26,070 nucleotides of DNA, from positions 1 through 26,070 of IMG/VR virus record IMGVR_UViG_3300013108_000165. One strand, 5' to 3'. Positions 22,624 to 26,070 of this stretch are shown here, in pieces (the first letter of the stretch is position 1; the number at the start of each line of letters is the position of its first letter). This DNA comes from a virus. The translations under genes were made by a program, and so were the position numbers. The notes under the pieces were generated by a model that did not search any database, was not told the DNA's origin, and worked only from the letters and a program-made list of their open reading frames with translations.

Positions 22624-22805
22624 CGTGGGATGTCGAAGTTGGCAGGAAGCCGGACATCGAAGCGCCGCATGGTCTGTCGGGCGGCGCCCGCCTGGGCCTG
22701 CTCAGAGGCCTCAGCGGTCTCCTGGACCCTCACAGCCGTCTCAGCGGGTGCCGGGGGCTTGGGGATCTCCTGGATGCTGGGAGGCTTAGGGGTTTTTCCG
22801 CACAT
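22620..22805 (-). CDS. Small proline-rich protein, possible T7 gp7.3/gp6.7-type virion protein, 61 aa
   Basis: It begins MCGKTPKPPSIQEIPKPPAP, followed by a short helical Ala/Glu/Gln region and a C-terminus MRRFDVRLPANFDIPR. Small proteins with a Cys-Gly start, a Pro/Lys-rich N-terminus and an Arg-x-(L/F)-x-(I/V)-x-(I/L)-P-type C-terminus are found just upstream of portal genes in T7-like phages (gp6.7 and gp7.3, head/tail-associated). This is resemblance in position and composition only. The start is one base after the previous stop, and the stop overlaps the HNH start as ATGA. Confidence 0.6.
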   Translation of the reverse strand: MCGKTPKPPSIQEIPKPPAPAETAVRVQETAEASEQAQAGAARQTMRRFDVRLPANFDIPR

Positions 22806-22806
22806 A

Positions 22807-23064
22807 TTATCGGTTGAGGTACTGGTCCACAGGGACCGGGCCGGAAGGCTCGGGGGCCTCCTTGGGCGCGTCGAACCTGATGTCGTACTCCCCCGTCAGC
22901 CGGGAGATGAAGTAATCGAGGACCTCTTTCCGTCCAGCGTCCCGCATGATGCCAGGGAGCAGGGCCAGGGGGTCCGGGGTCGAGTCGAGGCGCTCGGAGG
23001 CGTTCCGGGTGGGAAAGCGGTCCTTGGCCTCCTCGATGATCGTCTTTACGATGTCGGTATTCAT
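22807..23064 (-). CDS. Hypothetical protein, 85 aa
   Basis: I do not recognise this protein. The ATG at 23064-23062 (MNTDIVKTIIEE) is preferred over an in-frame TTG further upstream because that TTG lies inside the promoter-like sequence. The protein is mixed-charge and mostly helical (IVKTIIEEAKDRF, KEVLDYFISRLTGEYD), with a proline-rich C-terminal tail ending PVDQYLNR. It is the first gene after the promoter-like element, so it opens the late operon. There is no Shine-Dalgarno sequence; AAGATAACTTCC precedes the ATG. Confidence 0.7.
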   Translation of the reverse strand: MNTDIVKTIIEEAKDRFPTRNASERLDSTPDPLALLPGIMRDAGRKEVLDYFISRLTGEYDIRFDAPKEAPEPSGPVPVDQYLNR

Positions 23065-23074
23065 GGAAGTTATC

Positions 23075-23089
23075 TTAGGGGTACCCAAA
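23075..23089 (-). promoter_or_regulatory. Probable phage RNA-polymerase promoter (Syn5-like)
   Basis: The minus strand reads TTTGGGTACCCCTAA in the only gap between replication and structural genes. The published Syn5 RNA-polymerase promoter, as I recall it, is ATTGGGCACCCGTAA; 12 of 15 positions agree, including GGG, ACCC and TAA. It begins three bases after the exonuclease stop and lies 10 bases upstream of the ATG of the 85-aa gene. No equally good second copy was found in the window. Confidence 0.55.
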
Positions 23090-23092
23090 CTC

Positions 23093-23842
23093 TCAGGGGG
23101 TCCACAGGACGGGTTTTTGGGCCTCCTCGTCCCAGTCCAGGGGCCGGAGGATACGGGCCACGCGGGCCTGCTGGAGAGCGTCCTCGGCGGTCAGCTCCTT
23201 GTCCTCAAAGGCCTCCACGATAGCCGCCCAGGTCTCGGGGATCTCCCCGCCTGAAATCTCACCTGGGATACTCCCAGCGCGATCCAGGAACGCCTTGGCC
23301 TTCACGGGTCCCATTCCGGGGCACCCAGCGTAGCCGTCCACCCGGTCCCCCACCAGGGTCTGGAGGAGCCAGTTGTAGTTCGCCTGGGCCGGGGAGACCT
23401 CGGTAACCTTGTCCCGCATCAGGGAGTAGACCTTCGTGGGGATGGTCAGCAAGTCCTTGTCCGATGCCGCGATGTAGTCGAAGTCCCCGTGGAAGATCCC
23501 CAGGAGGTCGTCGGCTTCCAGTCCGGGGCGCTCGATGGTGTGGTACTCGTCCTCCACCCACTGGCGAAGCCGGGGGAAGGCGAGGGGCTTACGGGAGTTC
23601 TTCCGGTTCGACTTGTAGGTCGGGAGGACATCCTTGCGGAAGTTCTTGCGGTCTGAGAGGGCCATGACGACCTCCTCAGCCCCCAGAGCCTCGCAAATCT
23701 TGGCCTCCTGGTCACAGAAAATCCGCTGGGTCGTCCCGAAGTCGGACATGAGGACATGGTTGCCGCCCATCTCCAGGTCGTATTCGGCGGCGGCACAGGC
23801 CTTGTAGATGAGCTCGTCGGCGTCAATGAGTACGTTCGTCAT
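23093..23842 (-). CDS. 5'-3' exonuclease, FEN family (T7 gp6-like), 249 aa
   Basis: Removes RNA primers, degrades host DNA and processes concatemers. The start chosen is MTNVLIDADELIYK (ATG 23842-23840), one base after the polymerase stop; the longer frame upstream would lie within the polymerase gene. PIN/FEN motifs in order are LIDADELIY (residues 5-13), MALSDRKNFRKDVLPTYKSN (about 60-80), ERPGLEADDLLGIFHGDFDY (about 105-125), IAASDKDLLTI, and the helix-hairpin-helix GCPGMGPVKAKAFL preceded by LVGDRVDGYAG. All the metal-binding acidic residues expected are visible. It is slightly shorter than T7 gp6 (300 aa). Confidence 0.93.
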   Translation of the reverse strand: MTNVLIDADELIYKACAAAEYDLEMGGNHVLMSDFGTTQRIFCDQEAKICEALGAEEVVMALSDRKNFRKDVLPTYKSNRKNSRKPLAFPRLRQWVEDEYHTIERPGLEADDLLGIFHGDFDYIAASDKDLLTIPTKVYSLMRDKVTEVSPAQANYNWLLQTLVGDRVDGYAGCPGMGPVKAKAFLDRAGSIPGEISGGEIPETWAAIVEAFEDKELTAEDALQQARVARILRPLDWDEEAQKPVLWTP

Positions 23843-23843
23843 A

Positions 23844-25733
23844 TCAGTGGGTGTCGGCCCAGGAGGAGCCGAAGTCTGCGGAGCCCACGAGGGGCACCTG
23901 GATTTCGAGGAGTCTCTGCGTTTCGTTGAAAGCCCTCTCCACACAAGCGGAGAAGGTGTCTTCGAGGCCGGGCCGCAGTGAGCCCTGAACCTCATCGTGG
24001 ATATGCCCGGTGGCAAAATAGTCGGTGCCCACACGGACACCAGACTCTTCTAGGAATTGCTCCAGCAGGACGGGGACCATCTTCATGACCGCCGCACCGT
24101 CGCTCTGAAGCTGGGAGTTCAGGACGGCGTGCTCGTGGCGAATGCCGACCCGCATACCGAGGAGGGACTCAACGTACCCCCGCTTGAAGTCTGCGGCCAG
24201 CTTGTCCTGAAGCAGATCCATCCCGTCGATCTTCTTGATGAGCGCCCGGCGGACAGCGGCACCCTTCTTGGCCCCGCCCTGCACCAAGCGTCCCAGCAGC
24301 TTGTCACCAGCCCCGTAGAGGAAGGCGTAGGAAATCTGTTTTCCTCCGTTCCTGTCCACCTCGAAGATTTCAGAGATCGCCTGGGCGTGCATGGTGTGGA
24401 CATCGGTGCCCTCCTCCTTCTTGCCGGAGTGGACAGCGTTCGCGTAAGCCCCGCCGTCGTAGGGGGCCAGACGATTCGCCAGCATACGGAGTTCGAGGCC
24501 GTCAGCGTCGAAGCCCGCCTGCCTGTACCCGTTGAACGGGATGAAGATGGAGCGCATCTCCTTGCCGTAGGGCTTCCTGATGGAGCAGATGTTCCCCGTG
24601 TTGGGGCTCCGGTGGGCACAGCGGCCCGTCACGGTCCCCGTGGAGATCGTACGACCGTGGAGCACATCGTTCTCGTCACAGAGCTTGAAGTACGCCTGGT
24701 CCCCGTCAGAGAGCACGCCGATGCGAGCCTTGATGATGTGGTACTCCGCGACCTTTGCGGCGATGGGATAGATCCGGGCGATGTCCATGAGCGCGGCCTC
24801 GTGTAGCGCCGGGTTCCCCTTGGCCGTGAGCTCCCGGGGGACCCACCCGTACTTGTCGGAGAGCCTCCGGGCAAGCTGCTGACGGGAGCCGGGGTTGAAC
24901 GGGATCATCTTGTCCGGGCACTTCTCGCCCCGGTACTTACACATGACCATGCGGGGATTCCCGTTGGGGTACGGCTTGTGCTTGATGTATTTAGGGGGGA
25001 ACTCGGATTGGATCTCGTCCTCCAACTCCATCTTGCGGTCCTCCAAGGTCCGCAGGAGCTTCATAGCGCCCTCGCGGTCCAACTGCACCCCGGTGCGCCC
25101 CAGGCGCTCACAGAAGTCTGCGAACAGGGTCTCCCAGTGGTGGTTCTCAGGGAGGCGGCTGGCGAGCACGCCGTACAGCTTGCAGTTCACCACGACATCC
25201 TGGCGGCAGTAGTCCGCCATGCTCTGCGTGAAGGTGGACCAGTCCCCACCGGGGTCGCCCTTGGGCTCCCCGAGGCGGTTGCCCCAGGAGGCCAGCGAGT
25301 GTTGCCCGATGAACTTGCCCTCGATGCGGCCTTGCTCATGCAGCCGGAAGTCGCGCTCCCGGCGGTCGGAGTAGATCAGTCGGCTCCACACTGTCGTGTC
25401 GTGCAGATCCTCCGGGGAGAACCGCAGACCGTACAGCTTCTCAAGCGCCGGGCAATCGTAGCCGATGATGTTGTGCCCAGCGAGCTTGCCGCCTTTGGCA
25501 ACGTGGGCTTGTAGGTAATCGACACCCTCCTGCGTAGAGCCCGCGCACGGCGTGATTTCCTCGTCGTCGTGGAAGAGAAGCACCTCTTCAGAATCCGTTG
25601 CAGTCGCTGGAGCGACCGCGATGCAGTGAAGGGTGTGGAGTTCGGGGAGGAGTCCATTGGTTTCGATGTCGAAGACGAGAACGTCCTCAGAGAGCGGTGT
25701 TGACGCGAGCTGCAAGTTCTTCGAGTGTGCCAT
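23844..25733 (-). CDS. DNA polymerase, family A, with 3'-5' exonuclease (T7 gp5-like), 629 aa
   Basis: Replicates the phage genome. Exonuclease motifs: Exo I VFDIETNG (Asp22, Glu24), Exo II GHNIIGYDCPAL (Asp93), Exo III YCRQD (Tyr175, Asp179), so proofreading should be active. Polymerase motifs: GTVTGRCAHRSPNTGNICSI (about 366-385), motif A DADGLELR (Asp409), motif B with Lys465, Tyr469 and YG at 473-474, motif C HDE (579-581). Tyr469 takes the position of T7 Tyr526 and E. coli PolA Phe762. It is shorter than T7 gp5 (704 aa). The ATG is 47 bases inside the upstream kinase gene, with no Shine-Dalgarno sequence. Confidence 0.97.
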   Translation of the reverse strand: MAHSKNLQLASTPLSEDVLVFDIETNGLLPELHTLHCIAVAPATATDSEEVLLFHDDEEITPCAGSTQEGVDYLQAHVAKGGKLAGHNIIGYDCPALEKLYGLRFSPEDLHDTTVWSRLIYSDRRERDFRLHEQGRIEGKFIGQHSLASWGNRLGEPKGDPGGDWSTFTQSMADYCRQDVVVNCKLYGVLASRLPENHHWETLFADFCERLGRTGVQLDREGAMKLLRTLEDRKMELEDEIQSEFPPKYIKHKPYPNGNPRMVMCKYRGEKCPDKMIPFNPGSRQQLARRLSDKYGWVPRELTAKGNPALHEAALMDIARIYPIAAKVAEYHIIKARIGVLSDGDQAYFKLCDENDVLHGRTISTGTVTGRCAHRSPNTGNICSIRKPYGKEMRSIFIPFNGYRQAGFDADGLELRMLANRLAPYDGGAYANAVHSGKKEEGTDVHTMHAQAISEIFEVDRNGGKQISYAFLYGAGDKLLGRLVQGGAKKGAAVRRALIKKIDGMDLLQDKLAADFKRGYVESLLGMRVGIRHEHAVLNSQLQSDGAAVMKMVPVLLEQFLEESGVRVGTDYFATGHIHDEVQGSLRPGLEDTFSACVERAFNETQRLLEIQVPLVGSADFGSSWADTH

Positions 25734-26070
25734 TGTTCGTTACGGTGGTGTCTGCGAGGTCCAGCAGACGGGTTGTGTTCGTTTCGGATTTGTGGTCATT
25801 GACCGGGCCGTAGCCGGGCCTGTGGACGGCGACCACGATGCCGCCCTTCTTCTTCACCCAGTCGAGCTCGTTGTCGTACCGGATGTCCGTGATGATAGCC
25901 TTGTCCGCGATGATGGCAGGCATGGATTTCACCCAGAAGTCCTCGTCGAAGTCCCTGAGTCTCTGTCCTAGACGCTGGAGCTTCTCGCGGGTCTCATGGA
26001 GCCCCCGACGCTTCCAGTCCTCCAGGCGCTCCAGGGAGTCGCCGTAGGTCTTGTCCGTAGCCAGCAGGAG
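25687..26070 (-). CDS. Deoxynucleoside monophosphate kinase, C-terminal part (partial at edge)
   Basis: The frame is open from the right edge to the TGA at 25689-25687 and gives 127 residues. Motifs follow the C-terminal half of phage dNMP kinases: KLQRLGQRLRDFDEDFWVKS (lid or helix region), then IITDIRYDNELDWVKKKGGI followed by VVAVHRPG and HKSE. The DxRY/FxNE-x-x-W/A pattern and the GG-x-V-x-x-V-x-R-P-G strand are characteristic of the family, as in T4 gp1. The ATP-binding P-loop would lie outside the window. The enzyme phosphorylates dNMPs to feed replication. It overlaps the polymerase gene by 47 bases. Confidence 0.85.
   Translation of the reverse strand, partial: LLLATDKTYGDSLERLEDWKRRGLHETREKLQRLGQRLRDFDEDFWVKSMPAIIADKAIITDIRYDNELDWVKKKGGIVVAVHRPGYGPVNDHKSETNTTRLLDLADTTVTNNGTLEELAARVNTAL

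Noticed and set aside
23843-24040. 66-codon N-terminal extension of the exonuclease
   Set aside because: It lies inside the polymerase gene and has non-homologous low-complexity sequence. The ATG at 23842 gives a canonical FEN N-terminus.
1-26070. CRISPR arrays, insertion sequences, integrase or attachment sites, defence systems
   Set aside because: No regularly spaced repeats, transposase or integrase motifs, or defence gene signatures were seen. The window is ordinary in gene content for a lytic T7-like phage.

Overview
The window is one continuous piece of a lytic T7-like podovirus genome (Autographiviridae-type architecture). Every supported gene is on the minus strand, so transcription runs from base 26070 towards base 1. 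The order is that of the T7 replication-to-packaging arc: dNMP kinase (right edge, partial), family A DNA polymerase, 5'-3' exonuclease, two small genes, an endonuclease VII-like HNH nuclease, portal (gp8-like), scaffold (gp9-like), a small lipoprotein, major capsid protein (gp10-like), tail tubes A and B (gp11/gp12-like), internal virion proteins (gp13-, gp14-, gp15- and gp16-like), tail fibre (gp17-like), small terminase, a HExxH protein, a membrane-anchored protein, large terminase (gp19-like), then virion-appendage-type genes and a truncated gene at the left edge. No RNA polymerase, primase-helicase, SSB or endolysin gene is seen; in relatives these lie upstream of the kinase.

Right module (23093-26070): nucleotide metabolism and replication. 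A 28-base gap at 23065-23092 separates it from the late genes and holds a sequence close to the published cyanophage Syn5 RNA-polymerase promoter (12 of 15 positions, from memory). Middle module (4939-23064): head, tail, internal core, fibre and packaging. The capsid gene is set apart by a 209-base structured leader and is followed by a terminator-like hairpin, where T7 has its Tphi terminator. Left module (1-4942): large terminase, two unknown or virion-like genes, a LamG-domain protein, a 135-base structured gap, an unknown gene and the start of a probable beta-helix appendage protein.

Genes are packed extremely tightly. Of 26 junctions, 12 are ATGA 4-base overlaps, 5 are TAATG/TGATG 1-base overlaps, 2 overlap more (11 and 47 bases), 3 have gaps of 1-3 bases and only 4 have gaps above 20 bases. 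Almost no start has a Shine-Dalgarno sequence, including all four genes preceded by a real gap. Translation therefore seems to rest on stop-start coupling and SD-independent initiation. The DNA is GC-rich (roughly 60% by eye). The host cannot be named from the sequence. The Syn5-like promoter and weak SD use would fit a picocyanobacterium, and poor SD use would also fit a GC-rich Bacteroidota-type host. No cyanophage host-derived gene (psbA, hli, talC) is in view.

The most interesting points are the Syn5-like promoter, the SD-poor coupled translation, a candidate one-protein spanin between scaffold and capsid, structured RNA leaders before the capsid gene and before the 128-aa gene, a gp16-type ejection protein split into two genes, and a small HExxH protein between the terminase subunits.
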